Assembly: GCA_964571145.1 (NCBI GenBank)
Contig: CAZNAP010000014.1
Location: 1 to 41,435, forward strand
DNA length: 41,435 bases
Direction: 5' to 3'
Origin: Suilimivivens sp964571145
GTDB taxonomy: Bacteria; Bacillota; Clostridia; Lachnospirales; Lachnospiraceae
Positions 33,547 through 41,435 of this stretch are shown in pieces. Under the pieces are notes generated by a model. The model searched no databases and was not told where the DNA came from. It worked only from the letters and a program-made list of their open reading frames with translations. The position numbers and the translations under genes were made by a program. The number at the start of each line of letters is the position of its first letter. Within the stretch, counting starts at the first letter, position 1.

Positions 33547-35145
33547 TTATCCCCACTCTTCATTCAGCCAGTTTCGCAACAAATTGGCAGCTGCTTCCGG
33601 ATTATCTTCAACAAATTTCTCAATCATTCTTCTGGTTTCAGAAACCTGTTCTGTTGAAATATCTTCAAGCTCTACCTCTGGCTGGGACTGTAACAGAGAT
33701 TCTACCGAAAGCTCTTCCTGCTGTTGTCCTTCCTTATCAGAACGCATACTGCGCAGTACTACGAAGGCAAGAAGGCCTAATATGATGACAATTAGTACAA
33801 TCTGCATAATATCGGAGGCTGACACATTCAAACCTTCCGCATCAAAAAATACATTTTGTGAGTAAGCTACAATGGCAATATTATCTGCCGGAATACCGGT
33901 TGCCATGGCAACTACATTATAAATATCCTCTGAAACGTCCAGTTGTGTCTGGGCGGTATTGGCTAATTTGTATTCATCCCATGTAATGCCGTCAAGAAGT
34001 CCCTGTGAACGCACATCCTCTTCTCGGACTATATTCATATTAATAGCAGTCAATGAAATAGAAGACTGGGCATAATTGACCGTTCCAGGCGGTACTTCTT
34101 TATCAGTTATCCGCTCACCCGGAAGATAATTTCGTTCTTCTTCTGTTACTGTAGAACTGCTTTCGCTATTATCCTGATACATGTATTCCACTTCGCCATT
34201 AGAATCCGTACCGGGCACCCCACCGTCGCCGTTGGTTGATTCGGAATTGTAGATTCGTTCAGAAGAAAGATACCCCTGGGTATTCCCATCTGGGACAAAA
34301 TACTCATGCTCTCTTTCTGTTGCTGAGGAAAAATCCACATCCAGATTCATAGCCACTTCTACTTTATCAAATTCATTGGTGCCAAGCAGTACCTGCCTGA
34401 CCTCATTTTTAACCTTACTTTCCCACTGTGCCTTCACACCCAGTTGGGAACTTGCTGTGCCCGATGCACTGTAACTTTCATCACCGGAAAAGAGCATATT
34501 GCCTTCTGTATCTGTTATGACAATATTCTCTTCCGTCTCATTTCCTATACCAACTGAAATAGCTTTAGCCAGTCCAGCTGCATTATCAGGGGTAAATTCA
34601 CCATCCAGTTCCAGCACTACCCATGCACCGGATTCCTCTTCCGAAGCAATTAATGTACCGTCATTTTCAGGAATATATAAATCTACCACAGCACTCTTAA
34701 TAGAGGTGAATTTGGCCAACATATCATTAGCCAACTGACTTTCCATATACTTCTCATATCGTTTTTGCTTATCTGATTCAGTTGTACTGAAGCCACCACT
34801 TGTAACATTATCAATTGTATATGCATTGGATTGAATGTCATTGGCTCCCAATAACAGATTTGCTTCACCTAATTGTTCTTTATTAATACTGATTTGATAA
34901 CCATCATCTGATACTTGATGATCCAGTGCTGCTTCCGTCAACAAATCGGAAACTTCAGAAGCCTCCTTAGTACTTTCGCAATTGAGAAGTACAACATACT
35001 GGGGGCGTGTTAAGATAGTAACTAATATACCAAGAGCCAAAATCACACCAGCTCCTGCTGAAATAATAAATGTTTTTTGCTTGGTAGAAAACTTATTCCA
35101 CCATTCCAACACTTTGTTCCAAAGTTCTTTTAACCGCTCCGCCAT
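33547..35145 (-). CDS. fliF: flagellar MS-ring protein FliF
   Basis: FliF forms the MS ring, the foundation of the basal body. The 532-aa protein has an N-terminal membrane helix (about 24-44) and ring-building domains (about 50-200, with VVLLNCESTKEASEVSDLL). A long periplasmic stretch and a second helix (about 445-465) follow. The FliG-binding C-terminal tail ends in EKFVEDNPEAAANLLRNWL. AAGGAT precedes the ATG at 35145. Full-length and intact; it follows fliE by 40 bp. Confidence 0.96.
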   Translation of the reverse strand: MAERLKELWNKVLEWWNKFSTKQKTFIISAGAGVILALGILVTILTRPQYVVLLNCESTKEASEVSDLLTEAALDHQVSDDGYQISINKEQLGEANLLLGANDIQSNAYTIDNVTSGGFSTTESDKQKRYEKYMESQLANDMLAKFTSIKSAVVDLYIPENDGTLIASEEESGAWVVLELDGEFTPDNAAGLAKAISVGIGNETEENIVITDTEGNMLFSGDESYSASGTASSQLGVKAQWESKVKNEVRQVLLGTNEFDKVEVAMNLDVDFSSATEREHEYFVPDGNTQGYLSSERIYNSESTNGDGGVPGTDSNGEVEYMYQDNSESSSTVTEEERNYLPGERITDKEVPPGTVNYAQSSISLTAINMNIVREEDVRSQGLLDGITWDEYKLANTAQTQLDVSEDIYNVVAMATGIPADNIAIVAYSQNVFFDAEGLNVSASDIMQIVLIVIILGLLAFVVLRSMRSDKEGQQQEELSVESLLQSQPEVELEDISTEQVSETRRMIEKFVEDNPEAAANLLRNWLNEEWG

Positions 35146-35185
35146 ATCCTTCTCCCACTTGTATCTTGTTTATTTACCCTCTGTA

Positions 35186-35500
35186 CTAAATCTGCATCTG
35201 CATAATTTCTTTATAAGCTTCTAAAAATTTATCTCTCACTGCTACTGTATACTGCAAGGCAGTGGATGCCTTTTGCAAAGCATTCGTCAACTCATGCGTA
35301 TTTTCAGTCTCCCCTAATGCCCATTTAATCTCTTCGTTTTCTGCATCAGAAAGATAAGCATTGGTAGTGCCAAGGCTTTCCATCGCTTTGTTGAAAATAC
35401 TATCAAATTCTCCTGTGGATTCCGTTTTTTGCAGAGGTGAACTCTCCACTGCTTCTCTTACTGCACCTGATGAAATATTATAAAAAGACGAAATATCCAT
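35186..35500 (-). CDS. fliE: hook-basal body adaptor FliE
   Basis: FliE joins the MS ring to the rod and is the first exported rod component. The 104-aa protein shows the family's C-terminal half, TENTHELTNALQKASTALQYTVAVRDKFLEAYKEIMQMQI, seen here as ELTNALQKAS and RDKFLEAYKEIMQMQ. Length is normal. It lies between flgC and fliF, the usual order. Confidence 0.93.
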   Translation of the reverse strand: MDISSFYNISSGAVREAVESSPLQKTESTGEFDSIFNKAMESLGTTNAYLSDAENEEIKWALGETENTHELTNALQKASTALQYTVAVRDKFLEAYKEIMQMQI

Positions 35501-35544
35501 GTTTTACTCATTCCCTTTCTCATATGTAGGCAAGATTCCAACTA

Positions 35545-35985
35545 CTATTGACTCATTTCCAATCCTTTGATTGCAATACTCTTGCTGGCGTTAAATGCAG
35601 TAGCATTGGCTTCATAAGAACGGCTGGCATCAATTAAGTTTGTCATTTCTGTAACAATATTCACGTTGGGATAAGTCACATAGCCATTTTCATCTGCATC
35701 CGGATGAGACGGATCATATACTGTGTTCATCTGTGTCCATTCATCTTCTGCAACCTTCGAAACTTTCACGCCCATGAAATCAGCCTGTGCGCTATCTAAA
35801 AAGCTGCTAAAAGTACCGACTTTGCCACCACACTCTTCAAAAGTTACTACTTTTCTTCGATAGGGGGTGCCGTCTTCCGTTCTGGTTGTATTGGCATTGG
35901 CTACATTTTCAGAAATGATATCCATACGATACCGCTGTGCAGTCATACCTGATGCATTGATATTAAAAGCCGAAAAAATACTCAT
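35545..35985 (-). CDS. flgC: proximal rod protein FlgC
   Basis: FlgC is a proximal rod subunit. The 146-aa protein has the rod signature near the N-terminus (SGMTAQRYRMDIISENVANANT), the segment YVTYPNVNIVTEMTNLIDASRSYEANATAFN (seen as PNVNIVTEMTNLIDASRSYE), and the normal C-terminal helix. AAGGAGG precedes the ATG at 35985. It follows flgB by 16 bp. Confidence 0.95.
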   Translation of the reverse strand: MSIFSAFNINASGMTAQRYRMDIISENVANANTTRTEDGTPYRRKVVTFEECGGKVGTFSSFLDSAQADFMGVKVSKVAEDEWTQMNTVYDPSHPDADENGYVTYPNVNIVTEMTNLIDASRSYEANATAFNASKSIAIKGLEMSQ

Positions 35986-36001
35986 CTGCGTTTACCTCCT
36001 T

Positions 36002-36391
36002 TTACTTCATTACCATCTTCAAATTACTGAATTCATGATTCATGCTTGCAACTAATCCGTTATACTTGATTTGATTGGACGCAAGCTCCACGTTTTCAGT
36101 ATCTATATCTACGTTATTTCCATCCATTCTATAAGAAAAATTTGCAGCATCCGTATACACTCTGGCTTTCAGTTCGGTGGAGGTCAGTGCCGAAACCTTG
36201 GAATCCACTGTCTGATATCTGGAATTACCCAGAGCTCTCCTGAGCTGAGATTCAAAATCAATATCCTGCCGTTTGTATCCCGGCGTATCTACATTGGCAA
36301 TATTATTGGCAATTAAATCATTTCTCTGCCATGCCGCGTCTGCTGTCTTACTCAAAACATTTACATAATCAAATACATTACTGTTAATCAA
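36002..36391 (-). CDS. flgB: proximal rod protein FlgB
   Basis: FlgB is a proximal rod subunit and the first gene of the fla operon. It has the motif RNDLIANNIANVDTPGYKRQDIDFE, visible as IANNIANVDTPGYKR, and ends with the LASNQIKYNGLVASMNHEFSNLK type helix. I take the TTG at 36391 (MINSNVFDYV), seven bases after AAAGGAG; the frame is open to 36409, but that part overlaps the ribosome binding site. That gives 129 aa. The promoter at 36462-36489 gives a leader of about 65 nt. Confidence 0.94.
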   Translation of the reverse strand: MINSNVFDYVNVLSKTADAAWQRNDLIANNIANVDTPGYKRQDIDFESQLRRALGNSRYQTVDSKVSALTSTELKARVYTDAANFSYRMDGNNVDIDTENVELASNQIKYNGLVASMNHEFSNLKMVMK

Positions 36392-36461
36392 TATGCTGCT
36401 CCTTTCCAAAAGCTTTTCGCATCAGTCGGCGCAAACTTCGCTACTATGCCTACCTTATTTC

Positions 36462-36489
36462 ATTATAGTTTATTTACATGAAAAGACAA
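36462..36489 (-). promoter_or_regulatory. sigma-A promoter of the fla/che operon
   Basis: TTGTCT (36484-36489) is separated by 16 bp from a perfect TATAAT (36462-36467) on the minus strand, upstream of flgB. This is a good vegetative promoter, as for the B. subtilis fla/che operon. Transcription would start near 36456. I see no sigma-28-type promoter (TAAA-N15-GCCGATAA) here. Confidence 0.75.
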
Positions 36490-36492
36490 GTT

Positions 36493-36507
36493 ATTTTTCA
36501 AAAAAAT
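36493..36507 (-). promoter_or_regulatory. CodY-box-like sequence adjoining the fla promoter
   Basis: Minus-strand ATTTTTTTGAAAAAT matches 12 of 15 positions of the CodY consensus AATTTTCWGAAAATT and lies four bases upstream of the -35 box. CodY represses fla/che directly in B. subtilis, and codY is the neighbouring gene here. The sequence is AT-rich, so chance matching is possible. Confidence 0.4.
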
Positions 36508-36621
36508 CCAAAAAATATACTTCATATAGTGGATTAGGTCTACATAACAACCCAATATATAGGTTTTACTCATTTTGGTACATTTTCCCACACCTCCCTT
36601 AAAAGTTCTTCAAAATAACAC

Positions 36622-36652
36622 AAAAAAGATTTATGAATACTACTCATAAATC
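36622..36652 (-). terminator. intrinsic terminator after codY
   Basis: Nine-base perfect arms GATTTATGA/TCATAAATC (36628-36636 and 36644-36652) with a seven-base loop are followed on the minus strand by TTTTTTGTGTTATTTT. This is a classic terminator, about 100 bp after the codY stop. It separates codY from the flagellar operon. Confidence 0.85.
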
Positions 36653-36750
36653 CTTTTATATTAATAATAATCCATTATTAATTATTCAATTGTTTGTTAT
36701 TTTTTTATTACAATGTAGTTCTCTTCTGATAACTGTTATCCCGTTTGCTG

Positions 36751-37536
36751 TCATTTCATACTTTCGTTCTTCAGCTTTTCAACTTCATCAAACACCATGT
36801 CATTTAAGACCTTAATGTAAGTCCCTTTCATTCCAGAGGAACGAGATTCAATGACACCGGCGCTTTCAAATTTTCGAAGCGCATTTACAATAACAGAACG
36901 GGTAATTCCCACGCGATCAGCAATTTTACTGGCAACCAGAATTCCTTCCATGCCATTCAGCTCATCAAAAATATGTACCACAGCTTCCATTTCCGAATAA
37001 GATAACGTATTGATTGCAGATTTAATCACTGCCAATTTCCGGCTTTCTTCCGCATTTTCTTCATTTACAGCACGAAGCATTTCCAGACCAACTACCGTTG
37101 TACCATATTCGCATAAAATAATATCGTCAATATCGTAATGGTCGGTACATTTATAGATAAATAAAGTACCAAGGCGTTCACCTGCAATTTCAATAGGGGT
37201 AATAATCGCTTGAAAACGAGTTGCATCACCCTTTTCAAAACCCAGTGTCTCCAAATTTACATTTTCTTTGGTGGATAAGACTGCTAAAAGCCTCTCATTC
37301 AGCATACCGTCTATAAAACCGCCGACCTGATCCACAATCAGCTCTGTAATAGACTCAACACTGTTTGAATCTCCTACACCGAGCACTTTGCCTTTTTTAC
37401 TGATAACCAATACATTGGATCCCAGAATTTCACACAACACGGAGCAAATATCATTAAAAACCACTTTGCTGGAATTATTATTATGTAAAAGTTTACCAAT
37501 TTTTCTTGTTTTGTCTAATAATTGTACGCTACTCAT
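36751..37536 (-). CDS. codY: global nutritional repressor CodY
   Basis: CodY senses branched-chain amino acids and, in Bacillus, GTP, and represses genes of starvation, motility and competence. The 261-aa protein has the GAF-type ligand domain (about 1-155) and a winged helix domain (about 165-255). The conserved recognition helix region is ASKIADRVGITRSVIVNALRKFESAGVIESR, with the core at about 202-228. Length equals Bacillus CodY (259 aa). AGG-type ribosome binding sequence GGAGG precedes the ATG at 37536. It lies between topA and the fla operon, as in Bacillus, but without hslVU and xerC. Confidence 0.97.
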   Translation of the reverse strand: MSSVQLLDKTRKIGKLLHNNNSSKVVFNDICSVLCEILGSNVLVISKKGKVLGVGDSNSVESITELIVDQVGGFIDGMLNERLLAVLSTKENVNLETLGFEKGDATRFQAIITPIEIAGERLGTLFIYKCTDHYDIDDIILCEYGTTVVGLEMLRAVNEENAEESRKLAVIKSAINTLSYSEMEAVVHIFDELNGMEGILVASKIADRVGITRSVIVNALRKFESAGVIESRSSGMKGTYIKVLNDMVFDEVEKLKNESMK

Positions 37537-37571
37537 GCCATACCTCCATGAAAACTCAATAGTTTAAATGT

Positions 37572-37600
37572 ATTGTATCACACGCTTTTCACATTTTCAA
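37572..37600 (-). promoter_or_regulatory. sigma-A promoter of codY
   Basis: TTGAAA (37595-37600) is followed after 17 bp by TACAAT (37572-37577) on the minus strand. Transcription would start near 37565, giving a leader of about 29 nt before the codY ATG. It indicates that codY can be transcribed apart from topA. Confidence 0.75.
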
Positions 37601-37642
37601 TAATTCTATGGCAATTTTAAAAATATTTCGCTAAATAAAGTA

Positions 37643-37657
37643 AATTTTCTGAAATTA
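37643..37657. promoter_or_regulatory. CodY-box-like sequence overlapping the topA stop codon
   Basis: Plus-strand AATTTTCTGAAATTA matches 13 of 15 positions of the palindromic CodY consensus AATTTTCWGAAAATT, with a perfect first half-site. It is 43 bp upstream of the codY -35 and covers the topA stop codon. Autoregulation of codY or a block on readthrough is the natural interpretation; that role is inference. Confidence 0.5.
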
Positions 37658-39730
37658 TTGTTCGCTTTCATTCATTATTGACACATAATCGCAATCTTCA
37701 TTCATACAAGCAAGTTTATTTCCTTTGTACAATAATAGCGAACCGCACACGGGACATTTCTCCTTGGAAGGCTTCTGCCAAACCATGAAATCACATTCCG
37801 GATTGCCGATACAGCCATAATACTTTCTGCCTTTACGGGTCTTCTTGAGAACAATATCTTTCCCACACTTGGGACAAGCAACGCCTATTTTTTCAAAATA
37901 AGGCATGGTATTGCGGCACTCAGGAAAGCCGGGGCATGCTAAGAAGCGACCGTGAGGTCCGTACTTAATGACCATATTTCTACCACATACTTCACATATT
38001 TCATCGGATACTTCATCCGCAATATTAACCTCTTTCAGCTCGCGCTCTGCAACCTCTACCGCCTGATCCAAATCCGGATAAAAATTCGATACAACTGTTT
38101 TCCAATTGACCGTTCCTTCTTCAACACCATCCAGTAACGCTTCCATATTAGCAGTGAAGTTCACATCCACAATACTCGGGAATGCTTCCCTCATCATATT
38201 ATTAACCACTTCCCCCAATTCTGTTACATACAGATTTCTGTTTTCCTTGGCTACATATCTTCTTGCTATAATCGTAGTGATTGTAGGTGCATAGGTACTT
38301 GGACGTCCAATTCCCAGTTCTTCCAAAGCACGAACCAAAGATGCTTCTGTATAATGAGGTGACGGCTGCGTAAAGTGCTGTTTCTCGTCAAAATTCTCAA
38401 GAGTCAGTTTGGTATTTGTATCAATTCCGGTCATCAGGAAATTGGTTTCTTCTTTATCGTCTTCCTGTGTATAAACGCTCATAAAGCCGTCAAATAACAT
38501 CTTGGATGCTGCAACTGTAAAACGATGTTCTCCTGCATCAATTCTAACGGAGGTCGTTTCGAATTTGGCCGGCTGCATTCTGCTGGCTGCAAAACGTTTC
38601 CAAATCAACTGATACAATCGCAGCTGGTCTCTGGACAGAGAATCTTTCATTTCTGCCGGCGTGCGTGCTATATCAGTAGGACGGATTGCTTCATGCGCAT
38701 CCTGTATTTTTTTATTGGACTTTTGATCTTCTGTTTTGCCGGCAGTGTATTTCTCACCATACATTTTGGTGATATATTCATGTGCCAGCAGTTCAGCTTC
38801 CTGTGATACTCTGGTAGAATCCGTACGCAAATAAGTAATGATACCAACCGTACCATTGCCCTTTATTTCTATACCTTCATAAAGCTGCTGTGCCAATCGC
38901 ATTGTTTTCTGTGTAGAAAAATTCAAAACTTTACTTGCTTCCTGTTGCAAAGTGGAAGTTGTAAATGGAAGGGGTGCCTTCTTGATTCTTTCACCCTTCT
39001 TGACCTCAGTTACTTTGAATTCTGCTTTTTTAACTTCTTTTATAATTTGATCCAACTCTTCCTTAGAGGAAATTGTTGCTTTCTTATCTTTCTTTCCATA
39101 ATACTTGGCTATCAAAGGTTTCTTCTCGCCTTTGACAGCAAAAGTAGCATCTAATGACCAATATTCTTCTGGTATAAAACTGTTAATTTCTTCTTCACGG
39201 TCACAAATAATACGAAGTGCTACAGACTGTACTCGCCCTGCGCTGAGTCCTCTCTTTACTTTAGCCCATAATAAAGGTGAAATACGATAGCCTACCATAC
39301 GGTCAAGCATACGTCTTGCCTGCTGTGCATCTACCAGATCCATATCGATTTCTCTGGCATTTTTCAAAGATTCCTTTACAGCATTCTTGGTAATTTCATT
39401 AAAAGTAATTCGATAAACCTTTTTATCTTCCAGCTTTAACGCCTTCAGTAAATGCCATGAAATTGCTTCTCCTTCACGGTCAGGGTCAGTTGCCAGATAA
39501 ATTTTTTCAGCTTTCTTCACTTCTTTTCGAAGGTTAGCAAGAATATCTCCCTTCCCACGAATTGTTATATATTTAGGTTCATAACCATGTTCCACATCCA
39601 CACCCAACTGACTTTTAGGTAAATCCCTAACATGTCCGTTACTGGCTGCTACCTCATAATTTGTTCCCAAAAATTTCTTTATGGTCTTGACTTTCGCTGG
39701 TGATTCCACTATAACCAAATACTTTGCCAT
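37655..39730 (-). CDS. topA: DNA topoisomerase I
   Basis: TopA relaxes negative supercoils. The 691-aa protein has an N-terminal TOPRIM domain with Glu9 (VESPAK) and the acidic residues Asp82, Asp84 and Glu86 in TDPDREGEA. The catalytic Tyr300 lies in IITYLRTDSTRVS. Three C-terminal four-cysteine zinc ribbons (about 580-682) include CEVCGRNM, CPKCGKD and CPVCGS. This is the usual architecture of Firmicutes topoisomerase I. It follows dprA after 89 bp with its own promoter candidate. Confidence 0.97.
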   Translation of the reverse strand: MAKYLVIVESPAKVKTIKKFLGTNYEVAASNGHVRDLPKSQLGVDVEHGYEPKYITIRGKGDILANLRKEVKKAEKIYLATDPDREGEAISWHLLKALKLEDKKVYRITFNEITKNAVKESLKNAREIDMDLVDAQQARRMLDRMVGYRISPLLWAKVKRGLSAGRVQSVALRIICDREEEINSFIPEEYWSLDATFAVKGEKKPLIAKYYGKKDKKATISSKEELDQIIKEVKKAEFKVTEVKKGERIKKAPLPFTTSTLQQEASKVLNFSTQKTMRLAQQLYEGIEIKGNGTVGIITYLRTDSTRVSQEAELLAHEYITKMYGEKYTAGKTEDQKSNKKIQDAHEAIRPTDIARTPAEMKDSLSRDQLRLYQLIWKRFAASRMQPAKFETTSVRIDAGEHRFTVAASKMLFDGFMSVYTQEDDKEETNFLMTGIDTNTKLTLENFDEKQHFTQPSPHYTEASLVRALEELGIGRPSTYAPTITTIIARRYVAKENRNLYVTELGEVVNNMMREAFPSIVDVNFTANMEALLDGVEEGTVNWKTVVSNFYPDLDQAVEVAERELKEVNIADEVSDEICEVCGRNMVIKYGPHGRFLACPGFPECRNTMPYFEKIGVACPKCGKDIVLKKTRKGRKYYGCIGNPECDFMVWQKPSKEKCPVCGSLLLYKGNKLACMNEDCDYVSIMNESEQ

Positions 39731-39778
39731 TTGCTTCCCTACCCTCTTGATACCTCATTTACACAATTTTGACTTGTA

Positions 39779-39818
39779 GCTTGCAACACTATACACTAAA
39801 AAAATAATTCTTGCAAGC
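39779..39818 (-). promoter_or_regulatory. topA promoter flanked by an inverted repeat
   Basis: TTGCAA (39811-39816) is followed after 17 bp by TATAGT (39788-39793) on the minus strand. An eight-base inverted repeat GCTTGCAA/TTGCAAGC (39779-39786 and 39811-39818) has one arm over the -35 and the other just beyond the -10, at the expected start of transcription. The arms could be a coincidence or a repressor operator. The stem is too spread out for a terminator of dprA. Confidence 0.55.
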
Positions 39819-39819
39819 A

Positions 39820-40929
39820 CTAAATTATTTTGACATAGTAACCATTGGTAATCTGTTCCGCATAACCAGACATACAAAGTCCCAATAACGTCTGCAGCAA
39901 AACAGGCATGGAAATGTCCTGTTTCTGAGCCGAAATCATTTGTATGGATTGGGGATAGTAATCCAGCACATGCCAAATTTCTTCTTCTATATTAGATGCA
40001 AATCGCATCACCTTTGGAGCAGTTATCTTTCCGCCGGTTGACTGCCCTGTTAACTCATAAATCAAGTCCTCCGGTATTGTAACCATTCCGGCGCCTTGCC
40101 TAATCAAACGATTACAGCCCTTGCTGAGGGCATCCGTTACTCTACCCGGCAAGGCATATACATCTCGTCCCTGCTCCAGTGCCATATCCACCGTAATTAA
40201 AGTCCCACTTTTTTCTTTGGCTTCTATTACCACAACCGCATCGGACAATCCACTGATAATCCGATTGCGAAGTGGAAACAAACCGGCTTTTGGCAAGGTG
40301 CCCGGCACATACTCCGAAAGAACTCCTCCTTGTTGCATAATTGCCTGATAAAGCGACAATTTTTCTTCCGGATAACAAATATCTACTCCACAGCCCAGTA
40401 CTGCAAAGGTTTCTCCACCTGCAGCAATAGCACCCTGTTGACTGATGCTGTCTACCCCATTTGCCATACCACTGATTACCTGAATACCGGCACCTGCCAG
40501 TACTTCGCCATATTGCCTGGCCATATACCTTCCATATTCGCTGCACCTTCTCGCCCCAATAACAGCCACACTGATTTTCTGTTCATCAGGCAGCTTTCCT
40601 TTCACATAGAGACTGTTAGGTGCATCCGGAATATCGGCTAGTCGTTTAGGAAAAAGCGAATGTGCGCGCGGATAAAATAGAATGCCCTGCTGCAATAAGT
40701 CCTGATACTGCCACTCCACATTCCACGTTTCTTTGCTCAGCAAAAATGCGTTTAACTGTTTTCCTTTTAGCAGTTCTCCGGCTTCTTTGTCAGAAATATG
40801 ATAAACATTTTGAGCCGTGCCTGCATACTGTAGCAATTCTGCTTCCGTTTTCTTTCCGATGCCTTCTATATTGTTAAGCCAGTAGGCATAAGGTAATTCT
40901 GCGTTCCAATCCGTTATTGATTTCTCCAA
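39820..40929 (-). CDS. dprA: DNA processing protein DprA
   Basis: DprA (Smf) protects incoming single-stranded DNA and loads RecA during transformation. The 369-aa protein has an N-terminal SAM/HhH-type region (about 1-100), a Rossmann domain (about 105-290) with VAVIGARRCSEYGR (121-134), the RNRIISGLS motif (221-229) and the PGR...GCNRLI segment (261-275), and a small C-terminal winged-helix domain (about 305-369). The start is a TTG at 40929 with GGAGG about six bases upstream. It overlaps the comM end by 16 bases. Competence is not proven by this gene alone, as dprA is widespread. Confidence 0.95.
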   Translation of the reverse strand: MEKSITDWNAELPYAYWLNNIEGIGKKTEAELLQYAGTAQNVYHISDKEAGELLKGKQLNAFLLSKETWNVEWQYQDLLQQGILFYPRAHSLFPKRLADIPDAPNSLYVKGKLPDEQKISVAVIGARRCSEYGRYMARQYGEVLAGAGIQVISGMANGVDSISQQGAIAAGGETFAVLGCGVDICYPEEKLSLYQAIMQQGGVLSEYVPGTLPKAGLFPLRNRIISGLSDAVVVIEAKEKSGTLITVDMALEQGRDVYALPGRVTDALSKGCNRLIRQGAGMVTIPEDLIYELTGQSTGGKITAPKVMRFASNIEEEIWHVLDYYPQSIQMISAQKQDISMPVLLQTLLGLCMSGYAEQITNGYYVKII

Positions 40930-41435
40930 TATTTTCCTCCGTTCACTCGATAGCTGACCGCTTCAGCCAAATGTGTAACCTTGATCTCATGACTTTCCTC
41001 TAAATCAGCCAGTGTTCTTGCTACCCTCAGAATTTTATGATAGGCCCTGGCACTCAATTCCATTTTATGAAATACTTTTTCAAGAAATTGTCGTTCTTCC
41101 TTATGTAGTGTACAGTATTTCCTAATTTCAGAAGACGGTAAATCGCCATTAAATCGATAGGAAGTGCCTGCATATCGCTCTTTTTGCATTGCTCTGGCAT
41201 TCTCCACCATTTGCAGAAGCTTCTTTGAACCAAACGTCTCTTTATGATGGTTCAACTTTTCGTTTGTAAAATTCTCACCGTCTAAATTCTCAATTGGAAC
41301 CCGTCCCGCTTCTGTACAAATATCAATTCGGTCTAAAATAGGCCCGGATATTTTATTCAGATAGCGTTTAATTTCAGCCGGTGTACAGACACATTTTTCA
41401 TAATCCGGAAAATAACCGCAGGGACATGGATTCAT
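40914..41435 (-). CDS. Mg-chelatase-like competence protein ComM/YifB, partial
   Basis: This is the C-terminal 173 residues of the AAA+ ComM/YifB family. The window edge cuts the gene, so the ATG at 41435 is the internal Met of the MNPCPCGYFPD motif, not the start. The remaining parts are the conserved zinc-like Cys cluster (CPCG...C-x-C), the GPILDRIDI segment (about 31-39), and the C-terminal helical domain with LSARAYHKILRVARTLADLE (about 127-146). In Vibrio, ComM is a branch-migration helicase in transformation. It overlaps dprA by 16 bases. Confidence 0.93.
   Translation of the reverse strand: MNPCPCGYFPDYEKCVCTPAEIKRYLNKISGPILDRIDICTEAGRVPIENLDGENFTNEKLNHHKETFGSKKLLQMVENARAMQKERYAGTSYRFNGDLPSSEIRKYCTLHKEERQFLEKVFHKMELSARAYHKILRVARTLADLEESHEIKVTHLAEAVSYRVNGGKYWRNQ

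Larger units (their letters stand above)
36392..36750. other. 359-bp intergenic region between codY and flgB
   Basis: It holds, in the direction of transcription, the codY terminator (36622-36652), an AT-rich spacer, a CodY-box-like sequence (36493-36507), the fla promoter (36462-36489) and the flgB leader. A short minus-strand frame of about 42 codons (between about 36580 and 36460) opens behind an AGGGAGG but runs through the promoter, so I do not call it a gene. No c-di-GMP riboswitch is recognisable in the 65-nt leader. Confidence 0.7.

Noticed and set aside
36391..36456. c-di-GMP (GEMM) riboswitch in the flgB leader, as in Clostridioides difficile
   Set aside because: The leader from the predicted start is only about 65 nt and shows no GEMM-type core or two-helix fold.
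36460..36580. A 42-codon minus-strand reading frame with AGGGAGG upstream
   Set aside because: It runs through the fla promoter and CodY-like site, has only a GTG start with poor spacing, and no recognisable product.
1..41435. CRISPR, prophage, transposon or biosynthetic cluster
   Set aside because: No repeat-spacer pattern, integrase, transposase or such enzymes were seen; all genes fit housekeeping and motility functions except hicB.

Overview
The window looks like a chromosomal segment of a motile, low-to-medium GC Firmicute of the class Clostridia, most likely a Lachnospiraceae member close to Roseburia, Agathobacter or Lachnospira. I infer this from the protein sequences, the Bacillus-like fla/che gene order, and the stop/start overlaps and strong AGGAGG-type ribosome binding sites. 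Every convincing gene is on the minus strand, so transcription runs from high to low coordinates. I saw no tRNA, CRISPR array, insertion sequence or prophage.

Reading in the direction of transcription, the window opens with the C-terminal part of comM/yifB (41435-40914), then dprA and topA. Next come codY and a clear intrinsic terminator. A sigma-A promoter at about 36462-36489 then starts one very long flagellar and chemotaxis operon. Its order is flgB-flgC-fliE-fliF-fliG-fliH-fliI-fliJ-(MotE-like)-fliK-flgD-(TIGR02530-like)-flgE-flbD-motA-motB-fliL-fliM-fliY-cheY-fliO-fliP-fliQ-fliR-flhB-flhA-flhF-flhG-(PilZ)-cheB-cheA-cheW-cheC-cheD-(2-TM protein)-fliA. The tail of the operon holds less known genes: a DUF342/FapA-type protein, a 107-aa hydrophilic protein, a SwrB-like/DUF6115-like membrane protein and a small MltG/YceG-like protein. 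Two related hairpins near 1752-1861 close it. After them come an orphan HicB-like antitoxin and rpsB, which has its own promoter and a structured leader.

Together the genes encode the proximal rod, MS ring, C ring, export gate and ATPase, hook and hook-length control, stators, sigma-28, and a chemotaxis core that adapts through CheB, CheC, CheD and FliY. The order matches the Bacillus subtilis codY-fla/che-sigD-swrB-rpsB region. Differences are that motAB is inserted after flbD, a PilZ gene precedes cheB, trmFO-xerC-hslVU are missing between topA and codY, and hicB sits before rpsB. The window has no cheR, cheV, receptor or flagellin genes.

I found no clearly new multi-gene system. The points most worth checking are a CheB with only the methylesterase domain behind a possible internal promoter, CodY-box-like sites at both codY and the fla promoter, the uncharacterised distal gene block, a terminator-like hairpin between flgE and flbD, an orphan HicB with a palindrome at its promoter, the rpsB leader hairpin, and a dispersed 18-bp repeat.
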